Positions 26,061-35,548 of a DNA stretch of 64,000 nt are shown piece after piece. A program made the translations under genes and the position numbers. The notes below the pieces were generated by a model, which had not been told where the DNA came from, made no database searches, and saw only the letters and a list, made by a program, of their open reading frames with translations. The DNA is from Chryseobacterium sp. T16E-39. GTDB taxonomy: Bacteria; Bacteroidota; Bacteroidia; Flavobacteriales; Weeksellaceae. The first letter of the stretch is position 1; the number at the start of each line of letters is the position of its first letter. Where the stretch lies: contig NZ_CP022282.1 of assembly GCF_002216065.1 (NCBI RefSeq), positions 2,046,001-2,110,000 on the forward strand, given 5' to 3'.

Positions 26061-28861
26061 ATGAGAAAAAGTTTCATTGTATTTTCTTTATTTATTGCCC
26101 AGATCATTTATTCCCAGAGTTATTCTCAATACGTTAACCCTTTTATAGGAACCGGAGGTCATGGACACACATTTCCCGGAGCCATTGTTCCTTTTGGAAT
26201 GGTACAGTTATCACCAGATACGAGAGTAGATGGCAGCTGGGATGGCTGTAGCGGTTATCATTATTCTGATTCTGTCATTTATGGCTTCTCACATACGCAT
26301 CTTAATGGCACAGGTGTTTCAGATTACGGAGATATTATGCTGATGCCTACCATGGGAAATCCAGATCTGAACAGCAAAGACTACTCTTCAAAATTTTCTC
26401 ATAAAAATGAAAAAGCAACAGCAGGATTTTATGCTGTAAAACTGGATAAGAATAATATAGATGTTCGTCTGACAACTACCAAGCGAGTTGGATATCATGA
26501 ATACACTTTTAATAATGGTGGAAATGCCAATATTATTTTAGACTTAAATCACAGGGACAAATTGCTTGAAGGTGAAGTAAAGATCATTGATGATAAAACC
26601 ATTGAGGTTTTCAGAAGGAGCGAAGCCTGGGCAACCAATCAATATATTTATGCAAGAATTGAATTTTCAAAACCTATGAAAATTTCAAAAAAAGAAACCA
26701 ATGGAAAGCAGGAAGATCGTTTTTATACAGGTACAAAATTAGCACTTGCATTTTCAACTCCCGTAAAAAAGGGAGAAAAGATTAATGTTAAAGTTGCAAT
26801 TTCTCCCACAAGCTATGAGGGAGCAGAAAAAAATATGACAGCCGAAGGTGGGTCTAATGATTTTGAAGTAATAAAAAAACAAGCGGATAGTGATTGGAAT
26901 AAGGAACTTTCAAAAATTGAAATAAAATCCGATGATAAAACAAGCTTAGTATTTTTTATACGGCTATGTATCATGTGTTCACTCAGCCTAATATCAATAT
27001 GGATGTTGACGGAAAATACAGAGGTCGGGATAACAAATTATATACAGCAAAAGGATTTGACTACTATTCTGTTTTTTCACTTTGGGATACTTTCAGGGCT
27101 GCCCATCCTTTAATGACATTGATCGACAGAAAAAGAACAGCCGATTTTATCAACTCATTTATTAAACAATACGAGCAGGGTGGAAAACTTCCGGTTTGGG
27201 AATTGGCTTCCAACGAAACAGAATGCATGATTGGTTATCATTCCGTTTCTGTAATTGCAGACGCTATGGCAAAAGGGATTACCGGCTTTGATTATGAAAA
27301 AGCTTACGAAGCATCTAAAAATTCAGCAATGCAGGATATTTTTGGATTAAATGCTTATAAACAAAACAACTATATCAGTATAGACGATGAACACGAAAGT
27401 GTTTCGAAAACATTGGAATATGCTTATGACGATTGGTGTATTGCCCAAATGGCCAAAATTTTAAACAAAAAAGAAGACTACCAATATTTCATGAACCGTT
27501 CTCAAAACTGGAAAAACCTTTATAATCCTAAAAACGGTTTTATGCAGGCCAGAAAAAACGGAAACTGGTATGAGCCTTTTGATCCAAGAGAGGTGAACAA
27601 CAATTATACAGAAGGAAACTCATGGCATTATTCTTATTTTGTGCCACAGGATATTCCAGGATTGATTCAGGCTCATGGTGGTAAAGAAAAGTTTGAACAG
27701 TTTATTGATGCTATTTTCTCTGCACCTAATACAACAACAGGAAGAGAACAGGCAGACATTACGGGTCTTATAGGACAATACGCACAGGGTAATGAACCAA
27801 GCCATCACATTGCCTATCTGTACAACTTTGTCGACAAGCCACAAAAAACTGAGGAAAAAATAAAGTATATCCTTGATCATTTCTACAAAAATGCTCCGGA
27901 TGGATTAATTGGAAATGAAGATTGCGGCCAAATGAGTGCCTGGTACATTTTAAGCGCTCTCGGAATCTATTCTGTAACTCCAGGGAAACCTGAATGGGAA
28001 ACTCTAACTCCAAATTTTGATGAAATTAAAATCCATCTGGAAGATGGAACGACACGAACGATTACCAAAAATACAGCGAAAGAGGACCTTAAAAAATTAG
28101 GATTTGAAAATGTAAAACCGGCAAAAGACTTTAATTATACCGAACAAACGGCCACACCTGTAATCGCCGCTGACAGGCTTTTTGATTTTTCTACAAAAGT
28201 AGAGATCACCGCACTCAATGAAAAAGACAAAGTTTATTATATGACTTTGGATGATCATGATAAAAATGTAAGAAAGACTTTTACCCCCTATAAAGGTCCC
28301 TTTATCATCAATAAGACCACACAGGTTTCTGCCTATTCAGAAAGAAAAGGAATAAAAAGCTCGGTTACTACAGCCAATTTTAACAGAAGGCCTAATCATT
28401 GGGATATTACGTTGAATTCAACGGTAAATCCCCAATATACAGCAGGTGGAAAATTAGCTCTTATTGATGGAATTAACGGAGATATAAACTGGAGAAAGGG
28501 AGAATGGCAGGGGTACCAGGGGCAGACTTTTGAAGCAATTATTGATTTTAAGTCCCCTCAGCCACTCACCAAATTATCTTCAACCTACCTTCAGGATAGC
28601 AGGGCATGGATCCTTATGCCTCAAAAGGTAGAATACTATGCATCTATGAATGGTAAGGACTTTATTCTGCTGAAAACGGTTGACAATACTGTTGATCCAA
28701 AAGATGAAAAGGTTCAGATCAAAGATTTTGAAACAGATCTACTACCTACGGAAACTCGCTACATCAAAGTAAAAGCATATCAGTTTGGAAAACTTCCGGA
28801 ATGGCATCAGGGAGCCGGTGGAGATTCTTATATTTTTATAGATGAGATTTCCGTAAAGTAA
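26061..28861 (+). pseudogene. GH92 alpha-mannosidase gene split by a one-base frameshift
   Basis: Two overlapping frames together encode one glycoside hydrolase family 92 protein of about 933 residues. The first frame (from 26061) gives the signal peptide (RKSFIVFSLFIAQIIYSQS) and the N-terminal GH92 domain starting YVNPFIGTGGHGHTFPGA. It loses the family sequence at about 26948 and stops at 27113. The second frame, open from 26939, continues with FYTAMYHVFTQPNINMDVDG and FSLWDTFRAAHPL. It carries the catalytic-region motifs GNEPSHHIAYLYN and GNEDCGQMSAWY, and ends in a discoidin-like domain. One extra base would restore the frame, for example a seventh T in the T6 run at 26952-26957. Either a real mutation, a sequencing error or slippage explains it. 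The enzyme would remove alpha-mannose residues from N-glycans or mannans in the periplasm. Confidence 0.85.
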
Positions 28862-28889
28862 TTTCCCATAGTTTCACTTAAAATAAAAA

Positions 28890-28915
28890 CATCCTTCAAA
28901 TTGAAGGATGCTTTT
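28890..28915 (+). terminator. Intrinsic terminator after the mannosidase gene
   Basis: CATCCTTC (28890-28897) and GAAGGATG (28903-28910) around a 5-nt loop, followed by CTTTTA. Confidence 0.75.
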
Positions 28916-28974
28916 ATTTTCTATTTATTCCGACAGTAGGAAAGATTTCCCACCAAGTCGTAGTTTAGTAAAGG

Positions 28975-29703
28975 TTATGATAAATGCATTCTTTCTGACC
29001 ACTGTAATTCTTCCGGAAGCTCTCTATCGGAGAATTCAATATGAATTACTCGTCTTTTCTTTCCATTAGTTGTCCTGTTTGAACCATGAAGCAGTAGAGG
29101 TTTCATGATCATAATTCCTCCTTTTTCCACTTTACAGATTTCTTCTTTTTCTATTGTCCAATCAATTGTTTCTGGCCTATAGATTCCTTTAGCATGAGAT
29201 GTAGGAACTACTTTTAGTGCCCCATTCTCTTCATCAGTATCATCCAAATGAATTCTGAGTGTATAAATATTTTCAAGAACATCTAATGGTGGTTGTACGG
29301 CAAATTGATTCTGCTTTGTAGTCCACGGCCCGAAATCAGGTACATCTATTTTTTTATCTACAGAAATAGTTAAATCCTGGTGATAAGCAACGTACCAATT
29401 GGATTTCTCCGGCTTATCAAAATAAATACTTTTTACAATAAAGTATTTTTCACCAAAAATATCTTTTATAATTTTCTTAATGTGGTCAATGAAAATAAAT
29501 TCTGTAGACTCAGGAGCTTCTTTTAAAAATTGTCTTATCGCAAAAAGATCTCCAGACTTCCTGAAAGTATCTTTTGAAGTATCCATATTTTCAATAGTAT
29601 GAATGATACTTTCAATTTCTTTTTCAGAAAAAACAGTATTAATCACTGTAAAACCTTTTTCCAGAACTTCATTTTTATGGTTCTCTAAGTCGCCTGTTTT
29701 CAT
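28975..29703 (-). CDS. Phytanoyl-CoA dioxygenase (PhyH) family protein
   Basis: A 242-residue Fe(II)/2-oxoglutarate dioxygenase. The metal facial triad is visible: His108 and Asp110 in AYHQDLT and the distal His206 in LLLHGSNRT, with the 2OG-binding Arg at about 217-218. PhyH-family enzymes hydroxylate varied small molecules; the substrate here is unknown. It follows a dicarboxylate/amino-acid symporter gene after 10 bp, so an operon is likely, and the substrate may be related to what the transporter takes up. Confidence 0.85.
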   Translation of the reverse strand: MKTGDLENHKNEVLEKGFTVINTVFSEKEIESIIHTIENMDTSKDTFRKSGDLFAIRQFLKEAPESTEFIFIDHIKKIIKDIFGEKYFIVKSIYFDKPEKSNWYVAYHQDLTISVDKKIDVPDFGPWTTKQNQFAVQPPLDVLENIYTLRIHLDDTDEENGALKVVPTSHAKGIYRPETIDWTIEKEEICKVEKGGIMIMKPLLLHGSNRTTNGKKRRVIHIEFSDRELPEELQWSERMHLS

Positions 29704-29713
29704 CAGTGCTTAT

Positions 29714-30964
29714 CTATGCCTTAACAGCAGGATCTTCCAATTGCCCTTCCCACTTGGAAACAGCAGAAGTAGCTAAAGCATTTCCTAAAACGTTAGTCAT
29801 ACTTCTTCCCATGTCACAGAAATGATCAATAGGTAAAATTAAGGCAATTCCTTCCGGTGGAATTCCAAACATAGAACAGGTCGCTACAATAATCACTAAA
29901 GAAGCTCTTGGCACGCCTGCAATTCCTTTTGAAGTAAGCATTAAAACCAAAAGCATAGTAATTTGTTGTCCCAACGTCATTTCAATACCGTAGATCTGAG
30001 CAATAAATATCGAAGCAAACGTCATATACATCATACTCCCATCCAGGTTGAATGAATATCCAAGGGGTAAAATAAAGGATACTACTCTGCTGTTACATCC
30101 AAAAGCTTCAAGTTCTTCTACTAATTTTGGAAATACAGCTTCTGAGCTCGTTGTAGAAAAGGCAATAAGTAAAGGAGCCTTAATTCTTTTTAATAATTCG
30201 AAAAGACGGTTCCCAAGGATAAAGTAGCCCACCAGCAATAAAACCAACCAAAGGACTGCTAAAGCAAAGAAAAAGTCTCTCAGGTAAACGGCATATACTT
30301 TAAAAATCCCAAACCCATTCACAGCTACTACCGCAGCAATTGCTCCGAGTACACCTAATGGGGCAAACCACATAATATAGCCTACCATTTTCAGAATGGC
30401 ATGCGCAACAATATCAAATAATTTAATAACCGGTTGTGCATATTCTTCACCCAGATTGGCTAAAGCTACACCAAACATAATTGAAAATACAACGATCTGA
30501 AGTACTTCATTGGTTGCTAAAGCTTCAAACACGCTTTTAGGAATAACATGCTTTACGAAATCCTCAAGAGAAAATCCTTTACTGCTTTTCAATAGCTCCT
30601 CCGCAGAGGCAGCATCCTGAATAGGCAGTTTGGTGACATGCCCCGGTTCAAGCCAGTTCACTAAAATCAATCCAATAAAAAGAGAAAGTAAGGAAGCTGA
30701 AATAAACCACAACATCGCCTTTGTTCCTACTCTACCGATCATTTTAATATCGCTCATTTTAGCGATTCCCACCACGAGAGTTGTAAATACTAATGGAGCA
30801 ATAATCATCTGAACAAGTCTGATGAAGATAGTTCCCAGTAATTTAATGTTTTTAGAAAAAGGTGCCGCACTCTCGGGGTACTGCACATGAACGATTCCTC
30901 CGATTCCTACACCCAAGAGCAGTGCAATAATAATTGCTATAAATAGCTTATTTTGTCCTTTCAT
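29714..30964 (-). CDS. Dicarboxylate/amino acid:cation symporter (DAACS family)
   Basis: A 416-residue inner-membrane transporter with about eight membrane segments and the two re-entrant loops of the family. Visible signature segments include FSTTSSEAVFPKLVEELEAF, FNLDGSMMYMTFASIFIAQI and GVPRASLVIIVA. It couples uptake of glutamate, aspartate or C4-dicarboxylates to proton or sodium flow; the substrate cannot be decided. A PhyH-type dioxygenase follows by 10 bp. Confidence 0.92.
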   Translation of the reverse strand: MKGQNKLFIAIIIALLLGVGIGGIVHVQYPESAAPFSKNIKLLGTIFIRLVQMIIAPLVFTTLVVGIAKMSDIKMIGRVGTKAMLWFISASLLSLFIGLILVNWLEPGHVTKLPIQDAASAEELLKSSKGFSLEDFVKHVIPKSVFEALATNEVLQIVVFSIMFGVALANLGEEYAQPVIKLFDIVAHAILKMVGYIMWFAPLGVLGAIAAVVAVNGFGIFKVYAVYLRDFFFALAVLWLVLLLVGYFILGNRLFELLKRIKAPLLIAFSTTSSEAVFPKLVEELEAFGCNSRVVSFILPLGYSFNLDGSMMYMTFASIFIAQIYGIEMTLGQQITMLLVLMLTSKGIAGVPRASLVIIVATCSMFGIPPEGIALILPIDHFCDMGRSMTNVLGNALATSAVSKWEGQLEDPAVKA

Positions 30965-31162
30965 ATCAATAATTCAACTTTGACAAATATAATAGTTTTT
31001 AAATTGTGCGTTATTCCTTATTAAATTCTAATATCTAAATTTAAAACATTGATTTTAAAAACTTTGTAAAAAAATTAAGAAACATTTAGCCAATTTTTAA
31101 TCATTTGGTATAAATTTTATTATTACATTTATAGTATCAATACATTAAATAAATATACAACT

Positions 31163-31645
31163 ATGAAAAAAACTATCGCAATGGCTGCCCTTGCCCTGGC
31201 AGTATCTTTCGGAGCTGTTTCTTGTAAAAAGAAAGTTTCTGATGCCGATCTTCAGACTCAGGCTACAACAATTGTAACGTCTAACCCGAGTGCTTCAGTT
31301 GAGGTAAAAGAAGGTGTAGCACATTTAAGCGGAACATTCCCTGATCAAGCTTCTAAAGATGCAATGATCAAGCAACTTAAAGCTGTAAACGGCGTAAAAG
31401 ATGTTATGGATATGGCAACTATTGCTCCTGCTACTCCTCCGGTTGCAACTACATCAGCTGTAGATCCAGCCGTTCAGAAAAAAGTTCAGGATGCTGTTAA
31501 AGATTTCCCTTCTGTAAAAGTAGAAGTCGTAAATGGAGAGCTAACTCTTACAGGAAATGTTTCTAAAGAGCAGGCTAGAAAAATCAAACAATCAGTAGAT
31601 GCTTTAAAAGCAGGAAAAGTAAATTATAACTATACTGTAAAATAA
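31163..31645 (+). CDS. Double-BON-domain lipoprotein
   Basis: A 160-residue protein with a lipoprotein signal (lipobox VSC at about Cys21, followed by KKK) and two BON domains (about 28-90 and 100-160). Each has the VEVKEGVAHLSG- or VEVVNGELTLTG-type strand pair. BON domains bind phospholipid membranes and are found in osmotic-stress proteins such as OsmY. The next gene, a BON/SH3 protein, follows 5 bp after the stop, so they form a pair. Confidence 0.85.
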   Translation: MKKTIAMAALALAVSFGAVSCKKKVSDADLQTQATTIVTSNPSASVEVKEGVAHLSGTFPDQASKDAMIKQLKAVNGVKDVMDMATIAPATPPVATTSAVDPAVQKKVQDAVKDFPSVKVEVVNGELTLTGNVSKEQARKIKQSVDALKAGKVNYNYTVK

Positions 31646-31650
31646 TTAAA

Positions 31651-32070
31651 ATGAGTACATTACAAGATAAATATTCAGGAGTAATTTCAGCAGCTCAGTC
31701 TGCGGGAATTTCAAATCTTCAGGTTCAGGAGCAAGATGGAATTTTATATATTTCAGGAGCTGCTTCTAATACCGCAGCAAAAGATGCAGTTTGGAATGCT
31801 TTAGGAACTATTGATTCTACTTATTCTGCTTCAGACATCAACGTTGATGTTCAGGTTGCAGGACTTGCTTCGGGAGCAGCACTTACTGTTGCTACTGAGG
31901 ATTCTAATTTAAATATAAGACAAGAGCCTTCTACTGAAGCAGCAGTTGTAGGTAAGGCATCAAAAGGTTCTTCTGTAACTTTAATCGAGCAAACTTCAGA
32001 TGATTGGTGGAAAGTAAAAACCGCTGACGGACAAGAAGGATATGCTTATTCCAGATATCTGAGAGCTTAA
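31651..32070 (+). CDS. BON-like plus SH3b domain protein
   Basis: A 139-residue protein. The N-terminal half resembles a BON domain (LQVQEQDGILYISGAAS) and the C-terminal half is a bacterial SH3 domain (about 75-139, LNIRQEPSTEAAVVGKASKG...DDWWKVKTADGQEGYAYS). It has no signal peptide of its own, unlike its partner 5 bp upstream. It is LysM/OsmY-like in layout and probably a stress or cell-envelope protein. How it would reach the periplasm, if it does, is not apparent. Confidence 0.8.
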   Translation: MSTLQDKYSGVISAAQSAGISNLQVQEQDGILYISGAASNTAAKDAVWNALGTIDSTYSASDINVDVQVAGLASGAALTVATEDSNLNIRQEPSTEAAVVGKASKGSSVTLIEQTSDDWWKVKTADGQEGYAYSRYLRA

Positions 32071-32089
32071 TTCATGACAATAAATATTG

Positions 32090-32121
32090 AATCCCTGAAA
32101 TTTTTTTCAGGGATTTTTTTT
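32090..32121 (+). terminator. Intrinsic terminator of the BON operon
   Basis: AATCCCTGAA (32090-32099) pairs with TTCAGGGATT (32106-32115), followed by an eight-T run. Confidence 0.88.
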
Positions 32122-32240
32122 AGTTAAAATTTAAGATGATAGGATCTATTTTATTCATTTCTTTTGCAATCTGTTTCGTTTAGCAATATTTCTCGTTGTA
32201 AACGCGTTTTTTATTTTTAAATTAGCTCCAAATTTTATTT

Positions 32241-34100
32241 ATGAAAACGCATATTTCCATTTTATTTATTTTCTTTTTTATCCTTGGACATGCACAAAAC
32301 GCAACACAAAAGGACAGTTTTGTTAAAGATAATTTTACTAAACAGGAATTCTATATTCCAATGCGTGATGGTGTTAAACTTTTCACCGCCGTGTATATCC
32401 CAAAAGACATTACAAACAAAAATAAATATCCATTCTTAATGCAAAGGACCTGCTACAGCATTGCTCCCTATGGGGAGAATGAATATAAAGCGAAGATTGG
32501 CCCTAATCAATACCTGATGCAGGACAAATATATTTTTGTGTATCAGGATGTTCGTGGAAGATATATGAGTGAAGGGACATTCACCAATATGACACCTCAG
32601 GTAGAACGCAAAACAAAAAAAGATGTCGACGAAAGTACAGACACCTATGATACAATAGAATGGTTATTGAAAAATGTTAAAAATAACAATGGAAAAGTAG
32701 GACAATTTGGAACTTCATATCCCGGCTTTTATACAGCTGTCGGTATACTGGCTGATCATCCTGCATTAGTTGCTTCTTCCCCTCAGGCTCCTATCTCTGA
32801 TTTCTGGAATGATGATTTCCTTCATAATGGAAAATTCATGCTGGGTTATTTCAGAACATTCCCGGTTTTTGGAGTCCAGAAAACAAAGGCTGAGAAGCAA
32901 GCCTGGTATATGGATTCATTTATAAAGCCTGCATCAGAAGATGGATTAAAGTTTTACAGAGAGATGGGAACTCTGAAAGATGGTTATGAAAAATATTACA
33001 AAAACAATTTCTTCATGACAGAAATTATGAATCACCCCAACTATGATGATTTCTGGCAAAAAAGAAGTCTTTTACCTCACCTTAAAAATGTAAACCATGC
33101 GGTAATGACTGTTGGCGGATGGTTCGATGCAGAAGATTTATCCGGACCTCTGAATATCTACAAAACCATTGAAAAAACAAGTCCAAAAGCAAAAAACACC
33201 ATTGTTATGGGACCTTTCTCTCATGGTGGATGGTCTCAGGAAATGGGAAAACATTTTCATAATGAAATCTATTTCGGAGACAGTATCGCTACTTACTATC
33301 AGAAAAATATTGAAACCAAATTTTTCAATCATTATTTAAAGGGCAATACAAAGGAGGATGCGGGTCTTCCGGAAGCTTCAATGTATGACACGGGAGCAAA
33401 ACAGTGGAGAGAATTTGCTACTTATCCACCAAAAGAAGGTAAAAAAGTTAATTTTTATCTGGCTAATGGAACTTTAAAGAACAACTCCGATCAAGGATTC
33501 TCAGAATATTATAGTGACCCAAACAATCCCGTATTAAGCTCTGCAAGCCTAAAAGATTTTAATGGATTCACTCCTAGAAATTACATGTCAGAAGATCAAA
33601 GATTTGCTGAAGGCAGACCGGACGTTATTACTTTCACAACAGATGCTTTAACAGAAGATATGACTTTTGCAGGGGAAATCATGGCTAAATTAAATATCGC
33701 ATCCACATCCACAGATGCAGATTTTGCAGTAAAGCTTATTGATGTCTACCCTGAAGATTTCAAACCTACTGAGAAAAAAGACGGTGTTATTTATGGCAAT
33801 TACCATCAAATGGTAAGAAGCGAAATAATGCCTGCCAGATTCAGAAATTCAAGAGAGAAAGCGGAAGCGTTGGTTCCCAATCAAAAGACTCCGGTTAATT
33901 TCAGATTGCAGGATGTAGTGCATACCTTTAAAAAAGGACACAAGATCCAGATTCAGATCAGCAGTACATGGTTCCCGCTTTTTTCTGTAAATCCACAGAA
34001 ATTTATGGATAACCCGAATATGGCAACAAAAGAAGATTATACAAAAGCTTTTATCAAGATCTATAACGACAGTTCTATTGAAGCTGAGGTTATAAAATAG
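32241..34100 (+). CDS. CocE/NonD family hydrolase (X-Pro dipeptidyl-peptidase-like)
   Basis: A 619-residue secreted alpha/beta hydrolase. A signal peptide (about 1-19, ILGHAQN) precedes the family start FYIPMRDGVKLFTAVYIPKD. The nucleophile Ser159 lies in GQFGTSYPGF, and a GGWFDAEDLSGPL region and SHGGW further on match the acid and His parts. A C-terminal jelly-roll domain (about 400-619) is the X-Pro/CocE type. It should cleave acyl peptides or esters (S15-like); the substrate is unknown. It is a single gene, with a double terminator downstream. Confidence 0.9.
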   Translation: MKTHISILFIFFFILGHAQNATQKDSFVKDNFTKQEFYIPMRDGVKLFTAVYIPKDITNKNKYPFLMQRTCYSIAPYGENEYKAKIGPNQYLMQDKYIFVYQDVRGRYMSEGTFTNMTPQVERKTKKDVDESTDTYDTIEWLLKNVKNNNGKVGQFGTSYPGFYTAVGILADHPALVASSPQAPISDFWNDDFLHNGKFMLGYFRTFPVFGVQKTKAEKQAWYMDSFIKPASEDGLKFYREMGTLKDGYEKYYKNNFFMTEIMNHPNYDDFWQKRSLLPHLKNVNHAVMTVGGWFDAEDLSGPLNIYKTIEKTSPKAKNTIVMGPFSHGGWSQEMGKHFHNEIYFGDSIATYYQKNIETKFFNHYLKGNTKEDAGLPEASMYDTGAKQWREFATYPPKEGKKVNFYLANGTLKNNSDQGFSEYYSDPNNPVLSSASLKDFNGFTPRNYMSEDQRFAEGRPDVITFTTDALTEDMTFAGEIMAKLNIASTSTDADFAVKLIDVYPEDFKPTEKKDGVIYGNYHQMVRSEIMPARFRNSREKAEALVPNQKTPVNFRLQDVVHTFKKGHKIQIQISSTWFPLFSVNPQKFMDNPNMATKEDYTKAFIKIYNDSSIEAEVIK

Positions 34101-34139
34101 AAAACATGGTGATTTTGAGAACCTCAGTCACCATGTTTT
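34101..34139 (+). terminator. Terminator of the CocE-type gene, loop complementary to the next hairpin
   Basis: Arms AAAACATGGTGA (34101-34112) and TCACCATGTTTT (34128-34139) with a 15-nt loop. The loop contains GAGAACCTCAG, the reverse complement of the loop of the next hairpin (34170-34180). Confidence 0.8.
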
Positions 34140-34158
34140 TATAAATTCATTCATAAAT

Positions 34159-34195
34159 AAAAAAAGTGGCTGAGGTTCTCGAAGCCACTTTTTTT
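34159..34195 (-). terminator. Bidirectional terminator of the alkB-like operon
   Basis: Arms with A7-GTGGC (34159-34170) and GCCAC-T7 (34184-34195) around a 13-nt loop. The T-runs lie on both strands. Right-hand Ts overlap the end of the alkB-like coding region (stop at 34194-34196). Confidence 0.8.
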
Positions 34196-34805
34196 ATTCT
34201 TCAATAGTTCTAAAGGTCAGATTAACTCTTGGAGTTTTCACTTTTGTCGTCGGAGGAAGCCTGTGGAGCCAATGATCCTGAGTAGCTCCTTTCATGACCA
34301 ATAAACTTCCTTCTTCTAAAAAGATCTCCACCTTTTCTTTGGTCTCCTTATGTTTAAATAAAAACTTCCTTTCTGCACCAAAAGTCACCGAAGCAATAGC
34401 TCCATGCTTTTTCAGGTCCTTTTCACTATCACTGTGATAAGCCATTCCCTCACTTCCATCATGGTACAAATTCAGAAGACAGGAATTATAGGTTTCCCCT
34501 GAAATTTCTTCACATTTCTGCTTTAGGTCTAATAATTCAGGAGTCCAGGGTATTGCAAATTTCGTTCTGTTGGAATAAGTATATTCAAATGCCTTTTCTC
34601 CAAACCAAGCCACTTTTCTTTTTGTTAAAATCAATTTACCAAAGATCACTGCTTCATCATTTTCCCAGGGAATCTGATTGAATAAATAATCATAATAAAA
34701 ATCAGATTTTTCCTTAGAGAAAATGGTACCATAATAGTTAACAACTCCATCCTTTGGGAGGATATTAACCGGAAAATCCGATATTTCTTCAAACAGGCTT
34801 TTCAT
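34194..34805 (-). CDS. alkB: AlkB-like 2OG-Fe(II) dioxygenase, alkylated nucleic acid repair
   Basis: A 203-residue AlkB-type (ALKBH2/3-like) dioxygenase. It has the HxD metal pair His124/Asp126 in AYHSDSE, a distal His181 in HWLHRLP, and the 2OG-binding RVNLTFR at 193-199. NLYHDGSEG precedes the HxD, as in the family. It oxidatively removes methyl groups from bases such as 1-methyladenine and 3-methylcytosine. It is third in an operon with an ada/ogt-type gene and a methyltransferase, which strongly supports alkylation repair. Confidence 0.88.
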   Translation of the reverse strand: MKSLFEEISDFPVNILPKDGVVNYYGTIFSKEKSDFYYDYLFNQIPWENDEAVIFGKLILTKRKVAWFGEKAFEYTYSNRTKFAIPWTPELLDLKQKCEEISGETYNSCLLNLYHDGSEGMAYHSDSEKDLKKHGAIASVTFGAERKFLFKHKETKEKVEIFLEEGSLLVMKGATQDHWLHRLPPTTKVKTPRVNLTFRTIEE

Positions 34806-34806
34806 T

Positions 34807-35517
34807 TTATTTTTTTATAGCACGAATACACATAAAGGCAGGAAACTCATTCAGTTCCTTATAATGCTTAGGATCTAATTTTTCAAATTCTTTGGTTGGC
34901 TTTGGTTCAATGAGTTTATCAATATAAAATCCATTATCCGTCAACGGGATAATGCATTCGCTGAGAGGTCTTCTGAAACTATTAATTTCAATAGGATTAC
35001 CGAAGCCATTCCATGTACAGTTCACATGTTCGATCTCAAAATATTTCTCTGAGTTAAAATAGTTATACTCGAAAAAAGGATGTTCGATCGATATAACAAG
35101 ACTTCCACCAGGTTTCAATACCCTGCAGAATTCTTTAATGGTCAAGTTCCAATCTTCCAGATAATGAAGAGCTAATGCACAAATAACAGTATCAAAATAA
35201 TCATCCTCAAACATTTCAAAAGGTAAAGACAAATCATGAACAAAGAAATCATCTTTATTATTATTTCTTTCCTTCGCTAATTCTACCATTTTCGTACTGA
35301 TATCAAAGCCCTTCACCTTTGCTCCTTTAGACAATAATATTTCAGCATATTTGCCAGGGCCACAAGCTGCATCAAGAATAATTTTCCCCTCTACATCCTG
35401 AATCAATTCCAATGTATTAGGTCTGTCATAGTAGGCATTATGCGGCTTATGATCAATCAGCTCATTGTATTTTTCAGCGATCTCTTCATAAGCGGATATG
35501 ATCTTATTTTTAACCAT
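34807..35517 (-). CDS. Class I SAM-dependent methyltransferase
   Basis: A 236-residue methyltransferase of the UbiE/Methyltransf_11 type with motif I ILDAACGPGKYAEILLS (about 44-60), an acidic strand after it (VKGFDIS), and the ALALHYLEDW region. The substrate is not evident. It lies 1 bp upstream of the alkB-like gene and 31 bp downstream of the ada/ogt-type gene, so it is part of the alkylation-response operon, though its own role there is unclear. Confidence 0.85.
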   Translation of the reverse strand: MVKNKIISAYEEIAEKYNELIDHKPHNAYYDRPNTLELIQDVEGKIILDAACGPGKYAEILLSKGAKVKGFDISTKMVELAKERNNNKDDFFVHDLSLPFEMFEDDYFDTVICALALHYLEDWNLTIKEFCRVLKPGGSLVISIEHPFFEYNYFNSEKYFEIEHVNCTWNGFGNPIEINSFRRPLSECIIPLTDNGFYIDKLIEPKPTKEFEKLDPKHYKELNEFPAFMCIRAIKK

Positions 35518-35548
35518 AATTATTTTCTCTTATTTTTTTCAGATTGAA

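Noticed and set aside
27620-28013. Minus-strand open frames inside the mannosidase gene
   Set aside because: They are antisense to strongly conserved GH92 sequence and have no features of their own.
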